Assembly (NCBI RefSeq): GCF_048773025.1
Contig: NC_133544.1
Location: 434,001-498,000 of the forward strand
Reading direction: 5' to 3'
Length of the DNA stretch: 64,000 bases
DNA from: Camelus bactrianus
Lineage: Eukaryota; Chordata; Mammalia; Artiodactyla; Camelidae
The position numbers were made by a program, and so were the translations under genes. The notes beneath the pieces were generated by a model. It saw only the letters and a program-made list of their open reading frames with translations. It did no database searches and was not told where the DNA came from. Shown one piece after another: positions 19,010 to 30,144 of this stretch. The first letter of the stretch is position 1; every line of letters starts with the position of its first letter.

Positions 19010-22000
19010 GCCGAGCCAGAGCTGAGATGAACTAAACTGGATTGAACTGGGCTTCCTGAGCCGGGCTGGGTTAAGCCAGGCTGAGCCAACCTGAGCCGTG
19101 CTGAGTAGGGCTGATCCAGGCTGAGCTGGGCTGAGCTGGGCTGGGCTGGGCTGAGCTGGGCTAAGCTGGGCTGGGCTGAGCTGAGCTGAGCCAACCTGAG
19201 CCGAGCTGAGTAGGGCTGATCCAGGCTGAGCTGAGCTGAGCTGAGCTGGGCTGAGCTGAGCTGGGCTGAGCTGGGCTGAGCCAGGCTGGGCTGAACTGGT
19301 CTGAGCAGGGCTGAGCTGAGCTGGGTTGAGCTGGGCTGAACTGAGTTGAGCTGAGCTGGGCTGCAATGAGCTGAGTTGGGCTGAGCCCAGCTGGGCTAAA
19401 CTGGGCTAAGCCAGGCTGAGCCGGGCTGAGCCAGGCTGAATGGACTGAGCTGGGCTGGGCTGGGCTGGGCTGAGCTGAGCTGGGCTGAGGTGGGTTGAGC
19501 TGAGCTGGGCTGAGCTGGGCTGAACTGGGTTGAGCTGAGCTGAGCTGAGCTGAGCTGGGCTGAGCTGAGCTGGGCTGGGTTGAGCTGGGCTGAACTGGGT
19601 TGAGCTGAACTGAGCTGAGCTGGGCTGAGCTGAGCTGGGCTGAGCTGAGCTGGGCTGAGCCGGGCTTAGCCAGGCTGAGCAGGGCTCAGCTGGGCTCAGC
19701 TGAGCTGAGCTGAGCTGGGCTGAGCTGGGCTGGGCTGAGCTGGGTTGAGCTGAGCTGGGCTGAGCTGAGCTGGGCTAAGGTGGGCTGAGCTGGGTTGAGC
19801 TGAGCTGAGCTGAGCTGAGCTGGGCTGAGCTGAGCTGGGCTGAGCTGGGTTGAGCAGAGCTGGGCTGAACTGGGCTGAGCTGAGCTGAGCTGAGCTGGGC
19901 TGAGCTGGGCTGAACTGGGCTGGGCTGAACTGGGCTGAGCTGAGCTGAGCTGGGCTGGGCTGGGCTGGGCTGGGCTGGGCTGAGCTGGGCTGGGTTGAGC
20001 TGAGCTGGGCTGAGCTGAGCTGAGCTGGGCTGAGCTGAGCTGGGCTGAGCTGGGTTGAGCTGAGCTGGGCTGAGCTGGGCTGAACTGGGTTGAGCTGAGC
20101 TGAGCTGAGCTGGGCTGAGCTGAGCTGGGCTGGGTTGAGCTGGGCTGAACTGGGTTGAGCTGAACTGAGCTGAGCTGGGCTGAGCTGAGCTGAGCTGGGC
20201 TGAGCTGGGCTGAGCTGAGTTGGGCTGAGCCAGGCTGAATGGACTGAGCTGGGCTGAGCTGAGCTGAGCTGGGCTGGGCTGGACTGAGCTGAGTTGGGCT
20301 GAGCCCGGCTGGGCTAAACTGGGCTAAGCCAGGCTGAGCCGGGCTGAGCCAGGCTGAGCTGAGTTGGGCTGAGCCAGGCTGAATGGACTGAGCTGGGCTG
20401 AGCTGAGCTGGGCTGAGCTGAGCTGAGCAGGGCTGAGCTGGGCTGGGCTGGGCTGGGCTGGGCTGGGCTGAGCTGGGATAAGCTGGGCTGAGCTGAGCTG
20501 GGCTGAGCTGGGCTGAACTGGGTTGAGCTGAGCTGAGCTGAGCTGAGCCGGGCTTAGCCAGGCTGAGCAGTGCTCAGCTGGGCTCAGCTGAGCTGAGTTG
20601 AGCTGGGCTGAGCTGGGCTGGGCTGAACTAGGCTCAGCTGAGCTGAGCTGGGCTGAGCTGGGCTGAGCTGAGCTGGGCTGGGTTGAGCTGGGCTGAACTG
20701 GGTTGAGCTGAACTGAGCTGAGCTGGGCTGAGCTGGGCTGAGCTGAGCTGGGCTGGGTTGAGCTGGGCTGAACTGGGTTGAGCTGAACTGAGCTGAGCTG
20801 GGCTGAGCTGAGCTTGGCTGGGTTGAGCTGGGCTGAGCTGGGCTGAGCTGGGCTGGGCTGAACTGGGCTGAGCTGAGCTGAGCTGGGCTGAGCTGGGCTG
20901 GGTTGAGCTGGGCTGAGCTGAGCTGGGCTGAGCTGGGTTGAGCTGAGCTGAGCTGAGCTGAGCTGGGCTGAGCTGAGCTGGGCTGAGCTGGGTTGAGCTG
21001 AGCTGAGCTGAGCTGGGCTGAGCTGAGCTGAGCTGAGCCGGGCTTAGCCAGGCTTAGCAGGGCTCAGCTGGGCTCAGCTGAGCTGAGCTGAGCTGGGCTG
21101 AGCTGGCCTGGGCTGAGCTGGGCTGAACTGGGCTGGGCTGAGCAGGGCTGAGCCAGGCTGAGCCGGGCTGAGCCAGGCTGATCCAGGCTGAGCTGGGCTG
21201 GGCTGAACTGGGCTGAGCCGGGCTGAGCTGGGCTGAGCTGAGCTGGGCTGAACTGGGTTGAGCTGAGCTGGGCTGAGCTGGGCTGAGCTGAGCTGAGCTG
21301 GGCTGAGCTGAGCTGAGATGAACTGGGCTGGGCTGAGCAGGGCTGAGCCGTGCTGGTCTCAGCTGGGTTGAGCTGAGCTGAGCTGAGCCGAGCTGAGCTG
21401 GGCTGAGCTGGGCTGAACTGTGTTGAGCTGAGCTGGGCTGAGCTGGGCTAAGCCATGCTGGGTTGAGCTGAGCTGAGCTGGGCTGAGCTGAGCTGAGCTG
21501 AACTGGGCTGGGCTGAGCAGGGCTGAGCCGTGCTGGTCTGAGCTGGGTTGAGCTGAGCTGGGCTGAGCCGGGCTGAGCCAGGCTAAGCTGGGCTGAGCTG
21601 AGCTGAGCTGAGCTGGGCTGAGCTGGGCTGAACTGTGTTGAGCTGAGCTGGGCTGAGCTGGGCTAAGCCATGCTGGGTTGAGCTGAGCTGAGCTGAGCTG
21701 GGCTGAGTTGGGCTGAACTGGGTTGAGCTGGGCTGAACTGGCTTGAGCTAAGCTGAGTTGAGCTGGGTTGAACTGAGCTTGACTGAGCTGGGCTGAGCTG
21801 GGCTGAGCTGGGCTGAGCAGAGCTGAGCAGGACTTAGCTGAGCTGGCTAAGTTGGGCTGAGCTGAGCTGAACTGTGTTGAGCTGAGCTGGGCTGAGCTGA
21901 GCTGAACTGGGTTGAGCTGAGCTGGGCTGAGCTGAGCTGGGCTGGGCTGACGGAGCTGGGCTGAGCTGGGCTGAGCTGGGCTGGGCTGGACTGAGGCTGA

Positions 22001-22630
22001 GCAAGGCTGAGCTGAGCTGGGTTGAACTTGATTGAGCTGAACTGAGCTGAGCTGGGCTGGGCTGCAATGAGCCGAGCTGGGCTGGGCTGGACTGAGCTGA
22101 GTTGGGATGAGCCCGGCTGGGCTAAACTGGGCTAAGCCAGGCTGAGCCGGGCTGAGCCAGGCTGAGCTGAGTTGGGCTGAGCCGGGCTGAACTGAACTGG
22201 AGTGAGCTGGGGTGAACTGAGCCAGGTTGAGCTGAGCTGGGCTGAGCTGGGATGAGCTGGGCCGAGCTGGGCTGAGCTGGGCCGAGCTGGGTTGAGCTGA
22301 GCTGGGCTGAGCCAGGCTGAGCTGGGCTGAACTGAACTGGAATGAGCCAGGTTGAGCTGAGCTGGGCTGAGCTGGGCTGAGCTGGGCCGAGCTGGGTTGA
22401 GCTGAGCTGGGCTGAGCCAGGCTGAGCTGGGCTGAACTGAACTGGAATGAGCCAGGTTGAGCTGAGCTAGGCTGAGCTGGGCTGAGCTGGGCTGGGTTGA
22501 GCTGGGTTGAGCTGGGTTGAACTGGGCTAAGCTGAGCTGAGCTGGCCTGACCTGGTTAAGCTGGTCTGAGCTGAGCTGGTTGAACTGGGTTGAGCTGAGC
22601 TGAGCTGAGCTGTTCTGAGCTGGGCTGAGT
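19010..22630 (+). repeat. Smu switch region, copy 1 (~3.6 kb)
   Basis: Dense GAGCT/GGGCT/GGGTT/GAACT pentamers, the mammalian Smu signature, G-rich on the non-template strand and packed with AGCT, the AID hotspot. Target for class-switch breaks; transcription should form R-loops here. Compared with copy 2 it carries about 45 bp more near 19,950-20,030. Minus-strand 'SSAQLSPAQ' ORFs are translations of this repeat. Confidence 0.97.
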
Positions 22631-23047
22631 TAACCATGGTGAATGAGATGGATCAGTAGAAATGGGCTGGCTGAGTCAGCCTGACTTAAACAATATGATG
22701 AGCTGCTTCGGGATGGTTAACCGTGGCTGAACCAGGTGGGTCTAGCTGGGCTGAGCTGGCCAGGCTACACCGTCCTGGCTGACACTGGGCTGACCTCAGT
22801 GACCTGGTCATGCTGAGGACAGGCCGAGCTGAGTCCGCATCAGTCTCGCTGATGGACCTCACACGGACCTTTCCTCCAAGCCCAGACGCCCAGGGCCCGA
22901 CTCCAGTGTGGCTGAGCCAGGGGCGGGAGGGCTGGGCTGGCGGGGCTGAGAGTGCCGGCATCCGCTGCATGGCCTCGGAGGGAAGGCGGGGCGTGCAAAG
23001 ACATCTCTCACTCCCTCTTCCTCTTCTGTTCCCTCTCGGGTCCTCAG
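22631..23047 (+). other. Smu-CH1 intron, copy 1
   Basis: Switch-like degenerate sequence fades out by about 22,760, then intron to the CH1 acceptor 'ccctctcgggtcctcag' at 23,047. An upstream in-frame ORF extension here is intronic. Confidence 0.7.
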
Positions 23048-23359
23048 AGAGCTCATCTGCCCCAACACTCTTCCCCCTCGCCTCCTGTGAGAGCCCCGTG
23101 TCCGACGAGAGCCCAGTGGCCTTGGGCTGCCTGGCCCGGGACTTCCTGCCTGACTCCATCACCTTCTCCTGGAGCTACCCAGACGGCATCGCGGTCAGCA
23201 GCCAGAGCATCAAGACCTTCCCGTCCGTCCTGCGGGAGGGCAAGTATGTGGCCACCTCCCAGGTGCTCCTGCCCTCCCAGAGCGTCCTCCAGGGGTCAGA
23301 GCTGATTTGCAAAGTCCAGCACTCCAAGGGGAACTCGGACGTGCGTGTGACCCCCCCAG
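23048..23359 (+). CDS. IGHM: IGHM copy 1, CH1 exon
   Basis: Acceptor TCCTCAG at 23,047; donor CCCAG|GTGAGC at 23,359. Begins (G)AG-AGC, giving [16 protein letters not shown] after the J segment. Cysteines: ASC for the light chain, GCL and LIC for the fold. 312 nt, phase 1 to 1. Confidence 0.96.
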
Positions 23360-26300
23360 GTGAGCCGGGCTCCTCCCGGGCTGGGTGGCAGGGTTGGGAG
23401 TAAGCCAGGCCCAGCTGACGCTCTGTCTTTCCCTGCAGTGGTGTTAGATCTGCCCCCCAACGTGACACTCTTCATGCCCCCCCGAGACGGCTTCTCTGGC
23501 ACTTCCAAACGCACGTCCAGGCTCATCTGTCAGGCCACAGACTTCAGCCCCAGGGAGATCTCCGTGTCCTGGTTTCGTGAGGGCAAGCGGCTGGTGTCTG
23601 GCTTCATTACGGAAGATGTGGAAGCCTCAATGTCCAATCCAGGGACCTTCAGTGTCAACAGCATGCTGACCATCACCGAGAGCGACTGGTTCAGCCAGAC
23701 TGTGTACACCTGCCAGGTGGAGCACAGAGGGATGGTCATCGAGAAGAACGTGTCTTCCCAGTGCAACCCCAGTGAGTGGTCTGGCCCGAGCACAGCCCCG
23801 GGGCAGGGGGGGCCCACACACGCAGTCTGCAGACATCACCCCAGACCTGACCAGCAGCTCCCTGAGCCTTGGCTTCCCAGAGCGGCCAAGGGCAGGGAGG
23901 GGGCTGTGGAGGGCAGCTCGGGGAGTGTTTTCAGACATGCCCAGTGTCCTCCCGCAGCAGGGCCCGGAGGTCATGAGGGACTCGGCAAAGTCAGCCCCTG
24001 CTCTTTGGGCCGCACTGTACCTTGGCCTGATTTCATGCTAACCGACTGTCTCCTATCTCCAGGTCCGTCCCCCGGCATCGAGGCCTTCGCCATTCCCCCC
24101 TCCTTCTCCGACATCTTCCTCAACAAGTCAGCCAAGCTCACCTGCCTGGTCACAGGCCTGGTCACCTACGACAGCCTGAGCATTTCCTGGACCCGCCAGG
24201 GTGAAAAGGCTGTGGATTCCCAGATCACTGACTCCAGGATCCTCCCCAACGGCACCTTCAGCGCCACGTGTGTGGCGTCAGTCTGCGTGGAGGACTGGGA
24301 GTCAGGAGACAGGTTCACGTGCACGGTGACCCACCTGGATCTGCCCTCACCCCTGAAGCGGAGCATCTTCAAGCCCACAGGTAGGCCCTGCACTGCCCCT
24401 CCCCCCGCCCCGGGACTCTCCCCAGGCTGCCTGGGCCTGCAGGCCGCTGTGCCCCGTGTCGTCCGGGACGGCCCGCGGCCCGCCCCAGCTCACCGCCGTC
24501 TGTCCTCCCGCAGAAGTGCACAAGCACATGCCTTCCGTCTACGTGCTGCCGCCGGCCCGGGAGCAGCTGAGCCTGCGGGAGTCAGCCTCCATCACCTGCC
24601 TGGTGAAGGGCTTCTCCCCTCCGGACGTGTTTGTGCAGTGGCTGAAGAAGGGGGAGCAGGAGCCCCTGTCCCCCGACAACTACGTGACCAGTGCCCCAGT
24701 GCCCGAGCCCAACAGCCCGGGCTACTACTTTGTCCACAGCGTCCTGACGGTGAGCGAGAAGGACTGGAGTGCCGGGGCGACCTACACCTGCGTCGTGGGC
24801 CATGAGGCCCTGCCCCACTTGGTGACCGAGAGGACCGTGGACAAGTCCACCGGTAAACCCACCCTGTACAACGTGTCCCTGGTCATGTCCGACACAGCCA
24901 GCACCTGCTACTGACCGCCTGGCCGCCCACTCGGGCCCGGGCCAGAGGCCCTGGGTGGCCATCACTGTGTGTGTGCACGCGGGCAGACTAACCGTGTCAA
25001 TGATTGGGATGTTGCATTTTATAAAAATTAGAAATAAAAAAAGACCATTCAAAAGATGCTGGTTGTGAGTGAGCGATGCTCTCCCTGCTGGGGCCATGGC
25101 TGTGCTGCCCCCACCCCGCAGACCGCCCTCCACCACCTTCCCCCCTCTGCCTCTCACCCGCAACTCCGACCCACCTCTGGGAGCCCCTGCACCTCTTGCC
25201 AGATGCCCACAGCAGGCCAAGCCCACACTCGCTGCTCCTCTGGCGGCTTCCATGGCAACACAGGCACACCAGTGTGCCACACACACACACACACACACCT
25301 GCACACGTGCAGGGACACGCACACACCCAGAGACACACGGACATGCGCACTCACACGGGTACACACAGTCCCAGGCACTCACGCAGACACACACGCACGT
25401 ACATGCACACACGTGCACGTGCCCGGACAAGACGTGGGCACACCGACACAGTGACGCGTGCACACGCAGCCGTACGTGTGCTCATCCACACACGTGAGCA
25501 CACGGGCACATGCACAGGGACACACAGGGACGCTGATGCCAGCGCTTGCTCTCCCACAGTCACCTAGTGCCTTCTGGCGGGTGCTCCCGCCCGCTGGCGG
25601 TGTCCCTCTGCACCACGCTGGCTGTGGGGCTTCACGCCCAAGCTCTGCCTGGCCTGTCTCCGCTTGGAGCTGTGTCCGTGAGCCGGCCCAGCTGGGACCC
25701 CTGCCGTAGCCACCATCCCCAGGCCCAGGGCGAAGAACTCAGAGGGTCACCCTGGGCCTGGCCAGCTGCAGCTGCTCAGGAACGCCGCAGCCCGTGTCCA
25801 GGAGGGGTGCCCCTCCCAGCCCAGGCTCTACTTGAAGGTGGCAGCTCCCCCCACCCCTAGCCCCACCTGTGAACAGACGCAGTCAGGGCATGTTCTGACA
25901 GAGCAGGCAGAACCCGGCATCCGCCTGGGAGGCAGGGAGGCTGTCTCTGGAGGCACCTCCTTGGAGCAGGACACTCCCGTGTGAACGAGGTCTGCCCCTG
26001 GAAATGTCGGGCCCTGAGGTCCCCGGAGCAGGGAGTGAGGGGCACAGAGCCCGGTGGGCAGGAGGGGAGCAGGGGCCAGCGGGGTCTCCTCTTCCGACAA
26101 GGGCACCACCCCCCCCCCCACCGGCTGCCTCCTAGGCCCTCCAGGAGCCAGAGCTCCAGATGTCCCCAAGGACCCATCAGTGTGTGGTCTGCAGACCCTA
26201 CTGGACATCCTCAGCCTGTTCATCCCAACATCACTCTCTCTGGGACATTAGGTGTCTGTCTGATTCCTTGGTCCCAGAGCCATGGGTCCTGGTGGGGCCA

Positions 26301-26976
26301 ACAGGCCAGCCAGGGCCCCTCCCGGCCTCTCACACGTGCTGTGGCTCCAAGATGGAGAGAGAGAAAGCGAGGGCCCTCGCGCACAGGTGTCCGCCTGCCC
26401 CAGGGCTGGTCCTCAGAGGCCAGAGGCCCCACCAAGCTGTAGGGGACAAGAGGACCCACTCCCTGCCTCTCAGCCCCCAGTGGCCCTGGTTGTGCCCCTA
26501 CATCCTCCAGGAGAGTCTGGGGTGCGGGGGGCCATTCCGCTGGGGCTCTCGCCTCCGTGGCTGGCAGAGACCCTTCCTGACCAAGCCCGGGAGCTCCTGG
26601 CCCCACCGCACACACACCTTCCTCCTGCTTGTTTCTGCTGCCGCCACCCCCAGCCCTGCCGGGGGGGGCAGCACAGCCAAGGGCCCGAGGGCAGGCTCGG
26701 GTGACGGGCAGCTAGGGTGGGCTTTGCTGGGGTGCGGCCACACTGACCACTCCGCGCCATGTCTCCCGCAGAGGGGGAGGTGAGCGCGGATGAGGAAGGC
26801 TTCGAGAACCTGAACACCATGGCCTCCACCTTCATCGTCCTCTTCCTCCTGAGCCTCTTCTACAGCACCACCGTCACCCTGTTCAAGGTAGGCCAGCCTG
26901 GCCGGCGGGCGGGGGCCCCATGACCCCTGGCACCCCCCACCACTCACGCCATCCCTGTCACCTGCAGGTGAAGTGA
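23048..26976 (+). CDS. IGHM: Immunoglobulin heavy constant mu, gene copy 1
   Basis: Six exons: CH1, CH2, CH3, CH4 with secretory tail, M1, M2; C-domain splices are all phase 1. The secreted constant region is 454 residues including the codon split with J, close to human (about 453). Each CH domain has its intradomain cysteine pair and tryptophan. Interchain cysteines are visible at the end of CH2 (SSQCNPS), in CH3 (SVCVEDW) and in the tail (STCY). N-glycosylation sequons: NVT and NVS in CH2, NKS and NGT in CH3, NVS in the tail. CH1 is kept, so this makes conventional light-chain-paired IgM, unlike camelid heavy-chain-only IgG. Secreted and membrane forms would arise by poly(A) site choice. 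Intact. Confidence 0.96.
23439..23771 (+). CDS. IGHM: IGHM copy 1, CH2 exon
   Basis: Acceptor CCCTGCAG; donor CCCCA|GTGAGT. Begins [29 protein letters not shown] and YTCQVEH give the fold cysteines, SSQCNPS the interchain cysteine. 333 nt, phase 1 to 1. Confidence 0.96.
24063..24380 (+). CDS. IGHM: IGHM copy 1, CH3 exon
   Basis: Acceptor TATCTCCAG; donor CACAG|GTAGGC. Begins [27 protein letters not shown] and FTCTVTH give the fold; SVCVEDW carries the polymerisation-type cysteine. 318 nt, phase 1 to 1. Confidence 0.96.
24514..24914 (+). CDS. IGHM: IGHM copy 1, CH4 and secretory tail
   Basis: Acceptor CCCGCAG; stop TGA at 24,912-24,914. Begins [27 protein letters not shown] and [10 protein letters not shown] give the fold. 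The 20-residue tail [20 protein letters not shown] has the glycosylated NVS and the penultimate cysteine used for J-chain/polymer bonds. An internal donor CACCG|GTAAAC at 24,852 gives the membrane form. Confidence 0.97.
25033..25038 (+). terminator. IGHM copy 1 secretory poly(A) signal
   Basis: AATAAA in 'agaaataaaaaaagacc', 119 bp after the CH4 stop; the expected place for the secreted mu mRNA end. Confidence 0.85.
25039..26771 (+). other. CH4-M1 intron, copy 1, with CA-rich tract
   Basis: About 25,276-25,515 is rich in CA/CACG simple repeats, the source of cysteine- or histidine-rich shadow ORFs in several frames. The remainder is unique intron. Confidence 0.7.
26772..26887 (+). CDS. IGHM: IGHM copy 1, membrane exon M1
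   Basis: Acceptor TCTCCCGCAG; donor TTCAAG|GTAGGC. Encodes [14 protein letters not shown], the acidic extracellular linker, then the transmembrane segment [18 protein letters not shown] and TLFK, as in human and mouse. The linker-membrane junction reads [10 protein letters not shown] where human has ENLWATASTF: a W-to-N change, same in both copies. Confidence 0.96.
26968..26976 (+). CDS. IGHM: IGHM copy 1, membrane exon M2
   Basis: Acceptor CACCTGCAG then GTG AAG TGA: V-K-stop, the classical short cytoplasmic tail ending KVK. Confidence 0.95.
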   Translation: MK

Positions 26977-27216
26977 CCCCCCAAGCAAGGATGTGGGAGA
27001 CCAGAGACGGACAAGACGGGTGCCGCCCGGGGGCCTGGGGTCCCCTGCCTGCGTGGCCCATCCGCATGTACTCAGACCTTCCCTGTGTCCCTCTCCAGCT
27101 TCAAGCGCTAAGAAACTGGCTTCTCCCAACATGGCCAAACGCCGCAGCCAAGCCGGGTGCCCGCAGCCGTAGGCCCAGCCCGGCCCTGCTTTGTGATGTC
27201 GCTCTTGTGGCCTTGA

Positions 27217-27222
27217 AATAAA
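27217..27222 (+). terminator. IGHM copy 1 membrane poly(A) signal
   Basis: AATAAA in 'ccttgaaataaagacgtc', about 240 bp after the M2 stop; the expected end of membrane mu mRNA. Confidence 0.85.
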
Positions 27223-28369
27223 GACGTCTATTTTATCTTGTGAAACTGCTTCCTCCTGAAGGCTTTTCTTCCCCACACCTCACTTCGGTGTGTCACACAT
27301 CCTGAGAGTTGGCCCTAATTCCAAAGGGCTCGTGGGCAAGGGCAAGAGCCTGCGAGGGCTGTGCTGGGCCGGGCACAGCCCTGCTGGAGAGGATCCCCTG
27401 CCTGGGCTCCCAGCACGCCTGAGCTGGGAGCCGGGCTCAGGCCTCTGGGCTCCTGCGTGCCATCGGCGGGGCCCTCCCACAAGCACCGCGCAATGCGTTG
27501 TCACTCGGTCACCATCTGCAGCAAGCCCAGCCACAGGGAGTTCTGTCCAACCTTTGGGGCGTGCACTGTGTGTGCCAGTGGGACTCAGGAGGTGCACTGG
27601 GCATGGGTGCAGCCGCAGTGCACCCTGCAGAATCCCGGGGGGGCGGATAGTGACTAAGGTATAGAAGCAGGTTCAGAAGATTCTAGTGAAACAGCCTGGA
27701 GAATGCATGGTGGGGAGGCTGGGGAAAGGGGAGGCAGTGCCAGGCCCAGGATGGTGGCAGGAGGTGGGGGAGCCGGGCCACCCTCTGGCGATCAGTGCTC
27801 CCTCTGAGAACAGATCTGCGCCAGGTGAAGCAAGGACACCTGGGGGGCCTCGCTCGGGCTGTGGAGAAGTCCGGCTGTGGCAGCAAGGGTCAGGGTGGAC
27901 ACAGGTGGGAGGAGAGGAGAGAAGGCAGAGCCTGGGGCCCAGAGGAGGGGCCCCGGTGAGGGCTGCTCTTGTGAGCCGGGCTCCTGGGGGTGGCAATTTC
28001 AGGGGGCTGGAGAGTGGCTGGGAGACCCCAGGACTGACTCTCCTGGGGTGTCTGGGGCCTGAGCACCAGCCTGGCCCTGAAGAGGTGCCTGCCCAAGAGA
28101 GATTTGTAACTGGACGTGGGTCCCAAATGGAACCCATTCCCTGGCTTTGGGCTCCCAGGGGGTGTCCAGACCCTGGCTTTGTTCCCATTAAACGGACCCC
28201 CTTGCAGGCCCAACCTGGCAGGCTGGGGACATTCGACAAGGGGTCCCACAAAGTGCAAGACACCTCGGGCAGGGATGGGGGCTCCCACACAGGCTATGGG
28301 GTTGACTGTTCGGGGCCACACCTATACGAGTGTCCCAGAATGGCTGGCAGTCATGACAGAACCACAGAC
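27223..28369 (+). other. IGHM copy 1 3' flank
   Basis: GC-rich, no exon recognised. ORFs of up to 230 codons on both strands are conserved between copies only because the whole unit is duplicated. Confidence 0.5.
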
Positions 28370-28522
28370 CAGACTTAAACGTCATGAATTTATTGTCTCC
28401 CGGTCTGGAGGCTGGAAGGAAAGTCAAGACGTCAGCTACGCTGCTGTCTTCTGGGGCCGTGATGGAGGGTCTGGTCAATGCTGCCTTCCTAGCTTCTGGG
28501 GGCTGCCAGCATCTCGTTCCTG
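28370..28522 (-). mobile_element. MLT1-like LTR fragment at the unit junction, copy 1
   Basis: Fossil, minus orientation. Order 'atgaatttattgtctcccgg', 'tctggaggctggaaggaaag', 'ctagcttctgggggctgcca' follows the reverse of MLT1-type MaLR LTRs. It stops abruptly at 28,522 where the next tandem unit begins, so a duplication breakpoint lies inside this old element. Confidence 0.6.
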
Positions 28523-28525
28523 TTT

Positions 28526-30144
28526 AACTACTTGAGCTTAACTTTCAGACTTAGCTTATCAACTGCTCATTTATACTCATTTTCCAAGTAAGACCTTTAA
28601 GAAACTGCATAGCGAGGTGCAGTTTAGCAATGCATTCGTATAATTTTTAAAGCGTTAATCCTTCAAGGTAGTTCATCGCAAACCGTCCTCCAGGGTCCCC
28701 AAAGCGCTGTTTTCACAAGGACTGTGTTCAGAGATTTTAGTTGGTCGATTTTCTCTTCGTGATGAAGAAACACTCTGCTGTTCAGCTACAGTTGCCTTCG
28801 TCTCAGTGTTTGTCAAGACCGCTTTTCAGGTGCCCACCTGAGGACGGGTTTTAGGGGAAATGTGTGTGTCCGTCATGAGCTGTTTCGGTCAGACGTGTGA
28901 GCTGGTGCATTGAGAGGATGCCCAGTGAGGTTCTGAATCAGAAGGGCAGGACACCTTAGAAGGACGGTCTGTTCTGGAAGGTCGACCCAGCGTCTGAGTT
29001 GAAGGTGCTCCGGTGGAGGGCCCCGGAGCGGGGGCCCCGGCCTCGCCACAGCCGGGGTCTCCTGGGACCACCCGGAGCTGGGAGCGGCAGGTGCGGTGTG
29101 TGCCGCCGGGCCCCTCGGCTGTCCGTGAATCAGTCTTCTTAATGGATCTGGAGGAACCCTTCCATGCCAGGGACCCCACGGAGCTCCCCAGGGGCCAGGC
29201 ACCGAGACGGTAAGAGAGGCAGCCCCACTGCCAGATTTCCTGCTCGGGACAGCGCGTAGGCAGCGTTTCTGCTCCACTCGGGGGAGGGCGGTCTTCAACG
29301 CCCGCTCGGTGAGACAGAGACTTGTTGTGTGAATCCCTCGAGGGGCCGCTGTCCGGCTGGGCCACGTCTGACTTTCCCTAAAGAACAGGCCAAGGACAGC
29401 GTGGCGGGGGCTGCTCCACAGCCCCCTAACTACTGCCGGCGTGGCTCCCGCTGCTTCCACAGACCCAAGGCACCCCTTACCACGTCCTCGCTTAAATGCA
29501 CGCAGTTTAAACGCAGCTTTGGGTTTAAGGTCTTTGCTGTGTGTGTGAAGGTGGCCTCTGCTTTCTGCAGAGTTTATGATAAAGAGCAGAATTGTGAGTG
29601 GCAACCTCAGGTACAATGCGTTTCCTGGTCATTTCTAGTGAGGGATTTTCCTAGAGGGAACTTAGTCAAGTCGGGACTCACTTTAGACTCAGGAGGGAGG
29701 AATTCGCGCCAAGGGTAAGCGCACAGGAAGGCGAAGGCACCCGGGAGACGATCCCCAGGGCTCTCCTCTCCGCGAAGAAGCAATGCTGCCAGTTCCAGGG
29801 AGGGACCTTTCCTTCTGACAGTGGCCAGTGCAGCTCCTGAACAAGACGTGCTAAGGAGCTGAAAGCCTCCGGGCAGCATTTCATTCAGACAGCTGAAGGG
29901 GGGTAGCGACTGGTGCCGCTCAGGAGCCGTGGCCGCTGGGCCTGGGCAGGGACGGAGGAGCTGGGGTACCCGGAGTGAGGGGGACTCCGAGGAGGAGAAG
30001 GAGGAAGGGCCACCAGGAAGGAACTGACCCTGCACCGAGCCCAGCTGTGCAGGACTCCTGGATGAGATGGCCTTAGCTGAGCCAGGCGGGTCTGGAGGTC
30101 CCACCCTTTCTGGCCGGTACCATGGGCTTTCAGGAAAGAACCGG
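28526..30144 (+). other. I-mu/pre-switch block, copy 2
   Basis: Same sequence as 17,391-19,009, including the candidate I-exon donor (29,209/29,210), but directly preceded by the MLT1-like fragment instead of Emu. Whether it has any promoter activity cannot be told. Confidence 0.6.

Larger units (their letters stand above)
17388..28522 (+). repeat. IGHM tandem unit, copy 1 (11,135 bp)
   Basis: Starts in the 3' flank of Emu ('tttaactacttgagc') and ends inside an MLT1-like LTR fragment ('catctcgttcctg'). Contains the pre-switch/I region, Smu, IGHM CH1-CH4, M1, M2 and 3' flank. Repeats at 28,523 with the same order and near-total identity. The 5' junction shares only TTT (17,388-17,390), so the original join looks like microhomology-mediated joining. 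Confidence 0.93.

Noticed and set aside
23360-24805. 481-codon plus-strand ORF joining CH2, intron, CH3 and beyond (also 34,450-35,895)
   Set aside because: Reads through introns with good donors and acceptors and runs out of frame in CH4. True exons are separate.
24582-25463. 293-codon minus-strand ORF, cysteine/valine rich at one end (also 35,672-36,553)
   Set aside because: Antisense to CH4 and the CA-rich intron tract; explained by simple repeat and antisense of a real exon.
25276-25515. CRISPR-like or satellite array
   Set aside because: Irregular CA/CACG simple sequence without repeat-spacer order; a vertebrate locus.
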